Below, piece after piece: positions 20,276 to 29,228 of a DNA stretch of 64,000 bases. Source of the stretch: Shewanella psychropiezotolerans (GTDB lineage Bacteria; Pseudomonadota; Gammaproteobacteria; Enterobacterales; Shewanellaceae). A program made the translations under genes and the position numbers. Within the stretch, counting starts at the first letter, position 1, and each line of letters starts with the position of its first letter. Location of the stretch: assembly GCF_007197555.1 (NCBI RefSeq), contig NZ_CP041614.1, positions 791,001 to 855,000 of the forward strand, written 5' to 3'. Under the pieces are notes generated by a model. The model made no database searches. It was not told the DNA's origin and was given only the letters and a program-made list of their open reading frames with translations.

Positions 20276-21152
20276 TTACCTGGATGTTTTTTGATGCTTT
20301 TGAGTCTCAAAAATGGCGGTTGCGACGACCAATAAACCACCTATTGTTGTCTTGATATCTAGCTGTTCACCTAAGAATAGCAGAGCTAAAACAGCACCAT
20401 AGAAAGGTTGCAGGCAAGAGACTAAGCTTACAGTTTTGGCACTAAGGTGACGCAAGGCTGCTGTAAAAAGTGCGTGGGGAGCAGCGGTGAATATCACTCC
20501 GAGTAATAGTATCAGCCACCAAGTATTTTGTTCTACTTGACTGAACTCTATTGTCTGCCAAGGAGCGAGGAAAAAGACGGCTACACCTGTTTGATAAAAC
20601 ATAGCATGGGGACCAGAATAGGCTGAAAAATATCTCTTATGTAGCAGGTTGCGAGCGGTAAAAAACGCAGCAGATAAGATTCCCAGCGCTATGCCCATAG
20701 TAATATCATTACCCAGGTTGGCTTCGGGGATCAGTAGTATGACTCCAAGTAGCACGGCGAGCCCACTAACAATATCACCTCGTTGAATTCGATTACCTGT
20801 GAAGATGGGCTCAATTAAGACTGTCATCACGGGGTAAGTGAAGAAGGCTATCATACCTATAGCGACGGAAGAGAGCTGCATAGAGGCAAAATAAGTGACC
20901 CAATGTAGGCTTACGACAATGCCTAGGCCCTAGGGCGATGAAATAATCTCTAGTGGAGTTGAGTGATAAGTTTTTTTTGCTGACTTTGACTATGCAGGCT
21001 AAGACAAAAGCGGCGACTACGCAGCGCAACAGAGTGATATTTAACGCACTGAGTGGAATAAGTTTTGAGAAGAGTGCCGTGCCACCAAATAGCAGCACAG
21101 CGAGATGTAACTCTAATAAACCTGATTGTTTATTACTAGCCGTCTGGTTCAT
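20276..21152 (-). pseudogene. EamA/DMT family transporter, frameshifted as sequenced
   Basis: Two overlapping minus-strand frames (21152 to about 20930, then to 20276) together give a 291-residue, ten-helix drug/metabolite transporter with two EamA repeats. Removing one base from the CCC at 20928-20930 restores FIALGLGIVVSLHWVTYFASMQ. It is the only one of the seven shifts in the window that is an extra base. The substrate is unknown. The gene stands between psd and mscM, which are adjacent in E. coli, so it is an insertion into that unit. Confidence 0.8.
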
Positions 21153-21192
21153 TACAACTCCGTATACTGACCAAAAGCTATTTTAGATCAGA

Positions 21193-22055
21193 TTAATCCT
21201 CTATTTTTGCGAAAGTCTGACCCATGCGGGTCACGGCTTTTGGCACGACACCGTCGGCAAATTCATCTAAAGCATCTTTAGCGAACAGCATGACAACGGT
21301 ACTGCCTAGCTTGAACCTTCCCATTTCGGCACCTTTTTCAAGGGTTAATGCCTCTGGCCCCTCGGTCGGGTAATCCCAGGTAAATACTTTTTTACCTCCG
21401 GGGGGGTAATTGTACCTGCCCAGACGGTTTCTATGCTTGCGACTATGGTTGCACCGACTAATACCATGGCAATGGGACCTATTTCGGTCTCAAAAATGGC
21501 CACAACACGTTCGTTTCGGGCGAATAGCCCGGGAACATTTGCTGCGGTTAATGGATTGACGGAAAACAACTCACCGGGAACATAAGTCATCTTTGACAAG
21601 GTGCCTTTCACTGGCATATGAATTCGGTGATAGTCTTTTGGTGCTAAGTAGATGGTAGCGAAATCACCATCTTCGAAACGTTTGGCATCATCGGCTTGAT
21701 CACCAAGTAGTGCAAGTGATGAATATTCATGTCCTTTGGCTTGAAATATTTGTCCGTCATTAATAGGACCGCATTGGCTTATCGCGCCATCTACTGGTTG
21801 GACAATATAATTTTGATCTTGTGAAAGCGGACGTATACCAGGCTTGAGGGCTCGAGTGAAAAACGCATTAAACGTCTTATAAGCTTCAGGTTCGCTCTGT
21901 GCGGCTTCGCTCATATCGATCTTGTATTGCTTAATAAACCATTTTATTCCAGCGGTCGTTACCGAACCTAATTCAGCCGCTGCCAGTTTACCCACCAGGC
22001 GAGAGACTAAATGTTTAGGCATGATATATTGCAATGCAATTTTTACTTTATCCAC
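21193..22055 (-). pseudogene. psd: Phosphatidylserine decarboxylase, frameshifted as sequenced
   Basis: The first frame (22055-21345) contains the conserved [13 protein letters not shown] and LFSVNPLTA segments, then loses phase in a GC run at 21398-21406. Adding one G on the minus strand restores [16 protein letters not shown] and leads to the self-cleavage site LGST, which makes the pyruvoyl group, and a stop at 21193. The restored length is 287 residues, normal for the family. Psd makes phosphatidylethanolamine at the inner membrane and is essential in E. coli, so an assembly error is likely. Confidence 0.9.
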
Positions 22056-22089
22056 GTGTACTTCCCTTCAAAATATTGCGATTACCCTG

Positions 22090-23145
22090 TTATTCATCAC
22101 TGGCTCTAAACTGTCTGGCATGGCGCATTTCATTTAAGCTGGCGATAATTTTATGATAATTGTTGTATCGATCTTCTGCGATTTTGCCATCATGAAATGC
22201 TTCGGTGATGGCACAACCAGGATCATTTTTGTGTTTACAGTCTCTGAATTTACAAGTGCCTAGATATTCCCGGAACTCGATAAAACACTCACCCACTCTT
22301 TCGGCTGGTAAGTGCCATAGCGCAAATTCTCGAACTCCCGGAGAATCAATCAGATCGCCTCCGCTAGCAAAATGCATTAACTTGGCTGTCGTGGTCGTGT
22401 GTTGTCCCAGGCCTGAATTTTGAGAAACATCACCAATTGCTAGCTCGGCATCAGGCATCATAGCGTTAATGATTGATGACTTACCTACACCTGATTGGCC
22501 GACAAAAATACTGACTTTTTCATTCAATAAGGCTTTTATGTCATCGACGCCTTGGCCGGTATGACTGCTTATTTGGTAGACTTGATAGCCTATATCTTGA
22601 TAACGCTTGAGTGCAGCCTCTACTTCAGGGCGATCTTCGTCGGTGAGGAGATCGATCTTATTGAGGACGATTATCGGTGAAATGCCAGTGTCTTCTGCTG
22701 CAACTAAATAACGGTCGATTATTTGAGTCGTAAAACTTGGGACAATCGAAGAGACAATCAAGATTTGATCGATATTAGCCGCAATGATCTTGATGCCGTC
22801 ATAAAGATCTGGCCGCGAAAGCAGCGAATGACGAGGGTGGACGGCTTCGACCACGCCGGCTATCGTGGTCGACATTTCTACAGCCAAACGCACGATCACT
22901 TTGTCACCAGTGACCAGACTTTGAATATTACGGCGAATATTACACCGCACAACTTGTCCTGATTCGGTTTCTACATCGGCATGTTGGCCGAAACGAGATA
23001 TAACAGTTCCGAGCTGTTCTGGCTCAAGTGAACTATCCTGTAATTCAGGGGCATTGCTACCTGAATCTTTCCGTTGTAGCCTTTTCTCTTGATTGGCTCG
23101 CATACGGCGTCTTTGACCCTGACTTAGGGGTTTCTTTTTACTCAC
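22090..23145 (-). CDS. rsgA: Small ribosomal subunit biogenesis GTPase RsgA
   Basis: A 351-residue circularly permuted GTPase: motifs appear in the order NKIDLL (G4), GQSGVGKSS (G1), DSPGVREF (G3). An N-terminal OB fold precedes them, and a C-terminal zinc site CKFRDCKHKNDPGC follows. RsgA helps mature the 30S subunit. The basic N-terminus (KKKPLSQGQRRRMRANQEKR) is typical. psd follows 35 bp later and orn is divergent, as in E. coli. Confidence 0.95.
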   Translation of the reverse strand: MSKKKPLSQGQRRRMRANQEKRLQRKDSGSNAPELQDSSLEPEQLGTVISRFGQHADVETESGQVVRCNIRRNIQSLVTGDKVIVRLAVEMSTTIAGVVEAVHPRHSLLSRPDLYDGIKIIAANIDQILIVSSIVPSFTTQIIDRYLVAAEDTGISPIIVLNKIDLLTDEDRPEVEAALKRYQDIGYQVYQISSHTGQGVDDIKALLNEKVSIFVGQSGVGKSSIINAMMPDAELAIGDVSQNSGLGQHTTTTAKLMHFASGGDLIDSPGVREFALWHLPAERVGECFIEFREYLGTCKFRDCKHKNDPGCAITEAFHDGKIAEDRYNNYHKIIASLNEMRHARQFRASDE

Positions 23146-23257
23146 AGTTTTGTCATCGTAAATAAGGTGATTTTGTGTAGCTTAAAAAAGCAGTATGATA
23201 CACGGTCTTAAACAAAAAAGCCTGAATTTAGGCAAACAGGAAGAATAAGGCAGATCT

Positions 23258-23803
23258 ATGGTTGCAGATGCAAACAATCTCATTTGGGTAGATTTAGAGA
23301 TGACTGGGTTAGATCCAGAGACCGATAGGGTCATAGAGATCGCAACAATAGTGACAGATAAAGAGTTAAATATTCTTGCTGAAGGGCCTGTTATTGCGAT
23401 TCATCAGACTGATGAACAGCTCGCTATAATGGACGATTGGAACCAAAAGCATCATGGGGAGTCAGGATTAGTCAAGCGAGTGCGCAGCAGTCAATATAGT
23501 GAAGACGATGCCATTGCCATGACGATAGAGTTTATTTCTCAATATGTTCCTCAAGGCACATCACCTATGTGTGGTAACAGCATAGGTCAAGATCGACGTT
23601 TTATGAACCGGTACATGCCAAAGCTAGAAGATTACTTTCACTATCGTAATATAGATGTAAGTACTATCAAGGAGCTAACCAGGCGTTGGAAGCCAGAGCT
23701 TATGGATGGGTTTACTAAGCAGGGAACCCATAAGGCACTCGTGGATATCCAGGAGTCTATTGCCGAATTGCAGTATTATCGCGCAAAAGTATTCAAAATT
23801 TGA
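23258..23803 (+). CDS. orn: Oligoribonuclease
   Basis: A 181-residue DEDDh 3'-5' exonuclease: [13 protein letters not shown] carries the first D/E pair, and later [14 protein letters not shown] and [11 protein letters not shown] supply the remaining acidic and histidine residues. Orn degrades di- to pentaribonucleotides, including pGpG from cyclic di-GMP. It is divergent from rsgA and immediately upstream of the tRNA-Gly array, which has its own promoter. Confidence 0.95.
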   Translation: MVADANNLIWVDLEMTGLDPETDRVIEIATIVTDKELNILAEGPVIAIHQTDEQLAIMDDWNQKHHGESGLVKRVRSSQYSEDDAIAMTIEFISQYVPQGTSPMCGNSIGQDRRFMNRYMPKLEDYFHYRNIDVSTIKELTRRWKPELMDGFTKQGTHKALVDIQESIAELQYYRAKVFKI

Positions 23804-23832
23804 CCAAACAGACATTTATTTTCAAGAAGGGG

Positions 23833-23860
23833 TTGCAGCAATATGAAATTCTCATATAAT
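23833..23860 (+). promoter_or_regulatory. Promoter of the tRNA-Gly array
   Basis: TTGCAG (23833-23838) and TATAAT (23855-23860) are separated by 16 bp. A GC-rich discriminator (GCGGCC) follows, the pattern of growth-rate- and stringently-controlled stable RNA promoters. The first tRNA starts 47 nt downstream of the -10 box. Confidence 0.75.
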
Positions 23861-23906
23861 GCGGCCTCAACTTTTGCTGACAAGTAAGTTAGTAAATAGT
23901 ATGAAT

Positions 23907-23982
23907 GCGACATTAGCTCAGTTGGTAGAGCGATACCTTGCCAAGGTATAGGTCATCGGTTCGAACCCGATATGTCGCTCCA
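23907..23982 (+). tRNA. tRNA-Gly (GCC), copy 1
   Basis: A 76-nt cloverleaf: acceptor GCGACAT/ATGTCGC, D stem GCTC/GAGC, anticodon loop TTGCCAA in stem ATACC/GGTAT, T loop TTCGAAC, and encoded CCA. Anticodon GCC reads GGC/GGU glycine codons. Confidence 0.97.
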
Positions 23983-23999
23983 AATTTAAAAGATTGAAA

Positions 24000-24103
24000 G
24001 CGGCATTCGCTCAGTTGATTACTTGAAAGAGTTGATACCTTTTTTTGCCAAGGTATAGGTCATCGGTTCGAATCCACTCTTTATGTGAAGAATGGTCGCT
24101 CCA
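24000..24103 (+). pseudogene. Enlarged tRNA-Gly-like sequence 1
   Basis: This is recognisably the same tRNA (GCTCAGTTG, GGTATAGGTCATCGGTTCGAA) but grown by insertions. There are about 8 nt in the D loop, five extra T before GCC in the anticodon loop, and about 17 nt breaking the T stem/acceptor. The D-loop addition AAAGAGT is complementary to ACTCTTT in the T-arm addition. CCA is kept. The acceptor stem no longer pairs, so a working tRNA is unlikely. Confidence 0.8.
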
Positions 24104-24152
24104 ATTTAAAAACGTTTTGGATACGCCAAATATTCGAGACTAAAAATTTTAA

Positions 24153-24228
24153 GCGACATTAGCTCAGTTGGTAGAGCGATACCTTGCCAAGGTATAGGTC
24201 ATCGGTTCGAACCCGATATGTCGCTCCA
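24153..24228 (+). tRNA. tRNA-Gly (GCC), copy 2
   Basis: Identical in all 76 positions to copy 1, including the encoded CCA. Confidence 0.97.
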
Positions 24229-24242
24229 ATTTAAAAGATTAT

Positions 24243-24343
24243 GCGACATTAGCTCAGTTGACTCTTTGTTTAGAGCAAAAGGGCGATACCTTACCAAGGT
24301 ATAGGTCATCGGTTGTTTGTTTCGAACTCGATATGTCGTTTCA
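24243..24343 (+). pseudogene. Enlarged tRNA-Gly-like sequence 2
   Basis: All four stems can still form: acceptor GCGACAT/ATGTCGT with one G.U, D stem GCTC/GAGC, anticodon stem ATACC/GGTAT, and a slightly weakened T stem. Extra sequence lies only in unpaired places: about 9 nt in the D loop, about 8 nt after the D stem and 8 nt (GTTTGTTT) in the T loop. The anticodon is ACC instead of GCC, and the 3' end is TCA rather than CCA. It may be a relic or a structured non-tRNA transcript. Confidence 0.8.
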
Positions 24344-24351
24344 ATCTAGAT

Positions 24352-24375
24352 TTAAAGATTTACCAAGGTCTTTAA
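24352..24375 (+). other. Spacer hairpin in the tRNA array, copy A
   Basis: Arms TTAAAGATTT and AGGTCTTTAA pair over ten positions with two U.G wobbles around loop ACCA. The hairpin follows tRNA-like sequence 2 and precedes an intact tRNA; it could mark a processing site. Confidence 0.6.
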
Positions 24376-24388
24376 GAAAAAGTTTTAA

Positions 24389-24464
24389 GCGACATTAGCT
24401 CAGTTGGTAGAGCGATACCTTGCCAAGGTATAGGTCATCGGTTCGAACCCGATATGTCGCTCCA
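24389..24464 (+). tRNA. tRNA-Gly (GCC), copy 3
   Basis: Identical to copies 1 and 2 over 76 nt, including the anticodon GCC and encoded CCA. Confidence 0.97.
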
Positions 24465-24480
24465 ATTTAAAAGATTGAAA

Positions 24481-24578
24481 GCTGCATTCGCTCAGTTGAT
24501 TACTTGAAAGAGTTGATACTTTTTTTTGCCAAGGTATAGGTCATCGGTTGTTTTTTTCGAACCTGATATATCGTTTCA
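24481..24578 (+). pseudogene. Enlarged tRNA-Gly-like sequence 3
   Basis: It shares the altered D arm (GATTACTTGAAAGAGTTGAT) and T-rich anticodon loop with tRNA-like sequence 1. It shares the enlarged T loop (TTG, T run, CGAAC) and 3' end TTTCAATCT with sequence 2. It is therefore a mosaic of the two. Its acceptor arms pair poorly and CCA has become TCA. Confidence 0.8.
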
Positions 24579-24584
24579 ATCTCG

Positions 24585-24612
24585 ATTGAAAGATTTACCA
24601 AAATCTTTCAAT
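24585..24612 (+). other. Spacer hairpin in the tRNA array, copy B
   Basis: A perfect 12-bp stem, ATTGAAAGATTT/AAATCTTTCAAT, with loop ACCA, between tRNA-like sequence 3 and the last intact tRNA. It is homologous to the hairpin at 24352-24375, with base changes that keep the stem paired. Confidence 0.7.
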
Positions 24613-24625
24613 AAGAAAGTTTTAA

Positions 24626-24701
24626 GCGACATTAGCTCAGTTGGTAGAGCGATACCTTGCCAAGGTATAGGTCATCGGTTCGAACCCGATATGTCGCTCC
24701 A
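24626..24701 (+). tRNA. tRNA-Gly (GCC), copy 4
   Basis: The last intact copy, identical to the others over 76 nt. No clear terminator follows. Confidence 0.97.
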
Positions 24702-25031
24702 ATTTCCTTCTTACTAAAAACTCCAGTCTCAACATTCCTATTATCTCAGCTTCAATATCTCTGTATTAGAATTCTCAAAACACAAAGTGTACTAACCTTC
24801 ATTATTCGTTCATAGCTCTCCACAGATCTCATTCCCCTGCTATTTCATGCCTATATCACCTTCTTGCCATTTGCGTGATGAATAGCGAAATTCTTTAACT
24901 ATTCCTAATGTAGCCAGCCCGGATGTAACAAACTTAGAGCTTGTTCAAGTATTCCATTAGTGTTTGTCCCCATAATGGCTGCAGTAAAAAATTACTTTAG
25001 CCAACTTTTGGCAAGATTTTGGAGTGCAAAC
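24702..25031. other. Intergenic region after the tRNA array, no gene seen
   Basis: About 330 bp of AT-rich sequence without a supported gene. An in-frame extension of the next gene begins at 24960 but lacks a ribosome binding site. No hairpin terminator for the tRNA transcript is visible. Confidence 0.45.
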
Positions 25032-25487
25032 ATGCGATTTCAACAACTAAGTGAACTATTAAGTTATGTTGCTACTTGCCGAGTAGAGATGGCGAAACTC
25101 TATAGCAGACTGCAAACCGAGGCGGACTCTACAAGAGTGAAAATGATGCTTGAATATTTCCAGCAGCATCAGAGAGGGGTATCACAGAAGCTGGAAAACT
25201 ATATTGATTCAGCACCTAAAAAAGTACTGGATACCTGGTATAAAGACATTGTTTTTGAAGATTTTATAAAGAGATGTCACGACACCGTCTTGACAGCAAA
25301 TATGTCTGAAGAAGATATCTTAGATTTGCACCTGAAATTAGACAATCTATTGATCGATCTTCTGCAGGTAACCGCCGAGCATTCCTCCTCTGTGGATATC
25401 GCTGGAACGTTAAATGAGCTTGTGCGTGTCGAGAGAATTCAACAGCAAAGACTGGTTCATAGCAGTATACGTATGGATGACATCTAA
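25032..25487 (+). CDS. Small helical (ferritin-like) hypothetical protein
   Basis: About 151 residues, predicted almost entirely helical, with heptad-like hydrophobic spacing across four long segments (LSELLSYVATCRVEMAKLYS is the first). The layout resembles small ferritin-like or DUF2383-type four-helix proteins, but I see no clear paired E/ExxH metal sites, so function is unassigned. I start at ATG 25032, since GGAG lies 7 nt before it; the frame is open to 24960. A weak terminator follows. Confidence 0.6.
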   Translation: MRFQQLSELLSYVATCRVEMAKLYSRLQTEADSTRVKMMLEYFQQHQRGVSQKLENYIDSAPKKVLDTWYKDIVFEDFIKRCHDTVLTANMSEEDILDLHLKLDNLLIDLLQVTAEHSSSVDIAGTLNELVRVERIQQQRLVHSSIRMDDI

Positions 25488-25521
25488 TATCAATAGGTAT
25501 TAGACGGCTAAGCTATTTGAT

Positions 25522-25549
25522 AAAGGTGCCTGAGGGTGCCTTTATTGCT
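25522..25549 (+). terminator. Possible terminator after the helical protein gene
   Basis: Arms AAAGGTGCC and GGTGCCTTT pair over nine positions, two of them wobbles, around TGAG, followed by a short T-rich tail. Confidence 0.5.
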
Positions 25550-25792
25550 TCTCGATAACTTAAGACATATCTTTTATTACTGTCATCAGTTTCCTCTGCA
25601 GTTACCTCTTCATTTTGTCATTCATTACATTGTTCTACTCTCTATTCTTGTTCTCCATTTCTTGTGCCAGATCAAATCATGGTTAAATAGGCACAAGGAT
25701 GACTGAATCTATTGACGAGTTTAGGTTCTAACTCTACTAATCTTACTTTATATCAATATGATGTACTCATTCACCCTCGAGGAAGATTCGTC

Positions 25793-27292
25793 ATGTTAGA
25801 AAATGCTTCGGTACTCCCTTGTGAACTGTATAAGGCTTCACAAATAAGAGAGGCTGAGCTGGGTCTGGTTAGTAGTGGCCTCGCTAGTTATATAGATTTA
25901 GTCGAATCAGCTGGCGAGGCGGCCTATCGACAGCTAGTCAAAAGGAAAAACAGTACAACCCCTGTCTTGGTGCTTGCTGGTTACGGTAATAATGGTGCCG
26001 ATGCCTTCGTCTGTGCGAGATACTTGTTAGAAGCAGGTTTCGATGTCTCCTTGATGGCAGTGTCTAGACCTGTTAATCCCAAAGAGGCTAAGGTGATCGC
26101 TGCTGAGTTTATCCATGCTCGTGATGGTTTTAAGGCTGAAGCTGGAGTCATAGAGACTCCAAATATAGAGAAAATAGTGGCGGCGGAAGTCATCATAGAT
26201 GGTTTATTAGGCCTAGGGTTGAAGGGAGAGCCTAGAGACCCATTTCGAGATATCATTGCTGCGATCAATTGCAGTAAAGCTTGGGTCTTTAGTTTGGATG
26301 TACCATCGGGTCTAAATGCCGATACAGGCAGTGGTCTCTGCTCTGTTCAAGCGAATATGACCCTGACCTTTGGCGGTTTGAAGCAAGGCTTGCTGACTGG
26401 GCATGCCAGACAATGTGTCGGCGAGTTGGTCTTTGCAGAGCTTGGACTCTTGCCCTATTTGCCAGGATCTAAGGTGACTCGTGTTTCGAGTGATCTCTTC
26501 GCCGACATGCTCTCCCCCAGAGCAAGAGATACACATAAAGGTCTTTCGGGGAAAGTCACTGTTATTGGTGGTGATAAGGGCATGGCAGGAGCTATTAGAC
26601 TGGCGGCAGAAGCTTGCTTAAGAGCGGGTACCGGGTTAGTCACTGTGTTATCAAGGCCTGAGCATCAGCACACGATCAATGCCGGCCGACCGGAATTGAT
26701 GTTTTGGGGATGTGAGCTAGTCGATATGGAAGTTTATTTCAGACTGGGATGGGCGAACACATTACTCATAGGGCCAGGTTTAGGGAAGCTGGCATGGGGC
26801 TATAACCTACTTAAGGCGGTGGGATTGAGTGATAAACCATGCGTACTGGATGCTGATGCCCTTAACTTGCTGAGTGAGGAGCCTTGTAATAATGATAACT
26901 GGGTACTGACTCCCCATAGTGGAGAAGCGGCCCGATTACTGGGAATCACTACTGCTGAAGTTGAGCGGGATAGGTTTGCTGCGGTTGAAAATATACAGCA
27001 ACGATACGGTGGCATTGTTGTCCTAAAAGGTCCAGGAACCTTAGTATATGATGGAAAAGAATGTGTTGTGGCTCCTGTGGGTAACCCTGGTTTAGCGAGC
27101 GGAGGTTGTGGGGATGTGCTGTCAGGTATAATTGCTGCATTGATTTCTCAGGGTTTTAGCCTATTCGATGCAGCCATAATGGGGGTTGTGGTTCATGGTG
27201 AGGCAGCTGACCGAGCGGCTATTGCAGGAGAGCGTGGTATGCTCGCGAGTGACTTGATGCCCCATATTCGCCCTCTGGTTAATCATCTTTAA
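25793..27292 (+). CDS. nnr: Bifunctional NAD(P)H-hydrate epimerase/dehydratase
   Basis: 499 residues in two domains. The N-terminal YjeF_N epimerase domain (about 1-215) includes LAGYGNNGADAFVCARYL and DGLLGLG. The C-terminal ADP/ATP-dependent dehydratase domain includes LTPHSGEAARLLG and GNPGLASGGCGDVLSG. Together they repair hydrated NADH and NADPH. I use ATG 25793 (MLENASVLPCELYKASQIRE), preceded by GAGGA, rather than the open frame back to 25712. tsaE follows about 100 bp later, the usual arrangement. Confidence 0.93.
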   Translation: MLENASVLPCELYKASQIREAELGLVSSGLASYIDLVESAGEAAYRQLVKRKNSTTPVLVLAGYGNNGADAFVCARYLLEAGFDVSLMAVSRPVNPKEAKVIAAEFIHARDGFKAEAGVIETPNIEKIVAAEVIIDGLLGLGLKGEPRDPFRDIIAAINCSKAWVFSLDVPSGLNADTGSGLCSVQANMTLTFGGLKQGLLTGHARQCVGELVFAELGLLPYLPGSKVTRVSSDLFADMLSPRARDTHKGLSGKVTVIGGDKGMAGAIRLAAEACLRAGTGLVTVLSRPEHQHTINAGRPELMFWGCELVDMEVYFRLGWANTLLIGPGLGKLAWGYNLLKAVGLSDKPCVLDADALNLLSEEPCNNDNWVLTPHSGEAARLLGITTAEVERDRFAAVENIQQRYGGIVVLKGPGTLVYDGKECVVAPVGNPGLASGGCGDVLSGIIAALISQGFSLFDAAIMGVVVHGEAADRAAIAGERGMLASDLMPHIRPLVNHL

Positions 27293-27394
27293 TTAATGAA
27301 TTGTCGCTATGTTAGTGAAACCTGTTTAGCTGATAAGCAATTTGGTATAAAGTAGCGGGTTCGAAACAGCTATAAAAAGGGTAAAGTTAATACA

Positions 27395-27853
27395 ATGGCA
27401 TCGGTTAAAGTTTTTCTAGATAATGAGCAAGATACAGTGGAGCTGGGTAAGCGATTAGCGCACGTCATTACCCCGCCTTTAACACTGAATTTATCGGGTG
27501 AACTTGGTGCAGGGAAAACGACTTTAAGCCGAGGCTTGATTCAGGCATTGGGTCATGAAGGAGCGGTAAAGAGCCCAACTTACGCCCTGGTTGAACCCTA
27601 CGAGTTAGGTGATATTGAGCTATTTCATTTCGATCTATACAGGTTGAGCGATCCCGAAGAGCTTGAATATATGGGTATCAGAGATTATTTCACCGATAAG
27701 AGTATATGTCTCGTTGAGTGGCCTGATAGGGGGCATGGATTAATGCCTGTAGCCGATATCAGTATTGCAATTAAATATGTGGGTACTAGTCGAGAAGTTG
27801 AAATAACTTCAGGATCAACCAAAGGGCAAGTATTGCTAAGTAAACTTAAATAA
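27395..27853 (+). CDS. tsaE: tRNA threonylcarbamoyladenosine biosynthesis ATPase TsaE
   Basis: 152 residues with Walker [14 protein letters not shown] and the conserved [11 protein letters not shown] and [17 protein letters not shown] segments. With TsaB, TsaC and TsaD it makes the t6A modification at position 37 of ANN-reading tRNAs. The amidase gene starts 3 nt after its stop, so they are cotranscribed. Confidence 0.95.
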   Translation: MASVKVFLDNEQDTVELGKRLAHVITPPLTLNLSGELGAGKTTLSRGLIQALGHEGAVKSPTYALVEPYELGDIELFHFDLYRLSDPEELEYMGIRDYFTDKSICLVEWPDRGHGLMPVADISIAIKYVGTSREVEITSGSTKGQVLLSKLK

Positions 27854-27855
27854 TA

Positions 27856-29178
27856 ATGATAAAAATCGAAAATCTTCTCAAAGCTATACTTGTGATGCTG
27901 ACACTAAGTACCTCTTTTGTTGTCCATAGTGCCAACAAGCTAGATGGTGTGCGTATCTGGGCCGCTCCAGAGTCGACTCGAGTCGTTTTCGATCTCACTC
28001 ATGCACCTAAATATACGCATTTCAATCTGACTAGTCCTTATCGACTCGTCGTCGATCTCAAGGGAACCACGACCTCATTAAATCTCAGCAAATTGGCTAA
28101 TAACAGTAAATTGGTTAAGAGGGTGAGGATAAGTAAACCGCCTTCTAAGGGGACCTTACGTCTAGTTATCGATCTGGTAAAACCGGTAAAAGCGAACCTA
28201 TTTTCGCTGCCGCCAACGGCTCCCTATGGAAATCGCTTAGTGGTAGACCTGGATGACAGTCGTTCTTCTGTCACTGTGAGTCAGCCGAGTAAACCGACCC
28301 AGAAGCTGAGAGACGTCGTTGTCGCCATAGATGCGGGTCATGGGGGAGACGATCCTGGCTCTATCGGACCATCGGGGATCTATGAGAAAAAAGTGGTACT
28401 GGAAATTGCTAAGAAAGTAGCGGCTAAAATCAACGCAACACCGGGCATGAGAGCCGTCATGACTCGCACTGGTGATTACTTTGTGAATCTAAATAAGCGC
28501 TCTGAAATTGCCAGAAATAGTAAAGCGGATCTTCTGATTTCAATTCATGCCGACGCATTTACCTCGCCACAACCTAGGGGCGCATCGGTTTGGGTCTTGT
28601 CTATGAGGCGTGCGAATAGTGAAATCGGTCGCTGGCTAGAGCATAAAGAGAAGCATTCAGAGCTCTTGGGTGGTGCCGGTGAGATTATCCAAAATACCGA
28701 TAATGAACAATATTTGGCTATGACCTTGCTGGATATGTCTATGGATAGATCTATGGCTATTAGCCATAACATAGCCGACGATGTACTTGTTAACTTAGGT
28801 AAAGTGACCAAACTGCATAAGCACAAGCCTGAATCGGCAAGTTTTGCAGTACTAAAATCACCCGATATCCCTTCCATTTTGGTTGAAACTGGCTTTATCT
28901 CTAATCACAAAGAAGAGAGATTGTTGTCTCAAAGACAGCATCAGAATAATATTGCCAATGCGGTACACAAGGGTGTTGTCAAGTATTTCGAGAATAATCC
29001 GCCGGTTAATTCTTTGATGGCAAGTAAAGGTTCGCGAAAGCATAATGTTCGCAAGGGTGAATCCCTGTCTGTTATTGCTCACAGGTATCAAGTGTCAGTT
29101 ACTAGCATTAAGAAAGCCAATAATCTAAAGTCTAACAACATTCGAATCGGTCAAAAGTTAGTTATTCCAAGAGCTTAA
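27856..29178 (+). CDS. amiB: N-acetylmuramoyl-L-alanine amidase AmiB
   Basis: 440 residues: signal sequence (ends VVHSAN), AMIN domain (about 30-135), then a zinc amidase_3 domain with [20 protein letters not shown] and the catalytic Glu in LVETGFISN. One C-terminal LysM repeat follows ([17 protein letters not shown] to [10 protein letters not shown]). It cleaves peptidoglycan cross-wall during cell separation and is usually activated by EnvC-type factors. The amiB-mutL neighbourhood matches E. coli. Confidence 0.93.
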   Translation: MIKIENLLKAILVMLTLSTSFVVHSANKLDGVRIWAAPESTRVVFDLTHAPKYTHFNLTSPYRLVVDLKGTTTSLNLSKLANNSKLVKRVRISKPPSKGTLRLVIDLVKPVKANLFSLPPTAPYGNRLVVDLDDSRSSVTVSQPSKPTQKLRDVVVAIDAGHGGDDPGSIGPSGIYEKKVVLEIAKKVAAKINATPGMRAVMTRTGDYFVNLNKRSEIARNSKADLLISIHADAFTSPQPRGASVWVLSMRRANSEIGRWLEHKEKHSELLGGAGEIIQNTDNEQYLAMTLLDMSMDRSMAISHNIADDVLVNLGKVTKLHKHKPESASFAVLKSPDIPSILVETGFISNHKEERLLSQRQHQNNIANAVHKGVVKYFENNPPVNSLMASKGSRKHNVRKGESLSVIAHRYQVSVTSIKKANNLKSNNIRIGQKLVIPRA

Positions 29179-29228
29179 TTTATCTTAAGTGATCTTGTGA
29201 GTTCCCCCTGTTTTGAGAGCTAAAAATT

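Noticed and set aside
24526..24717. 63-codon open frame across the tRNA array
   Set aside because: It runs through a tRNA gene and a tRNA-like copy; codons follow the tRNA sequence.
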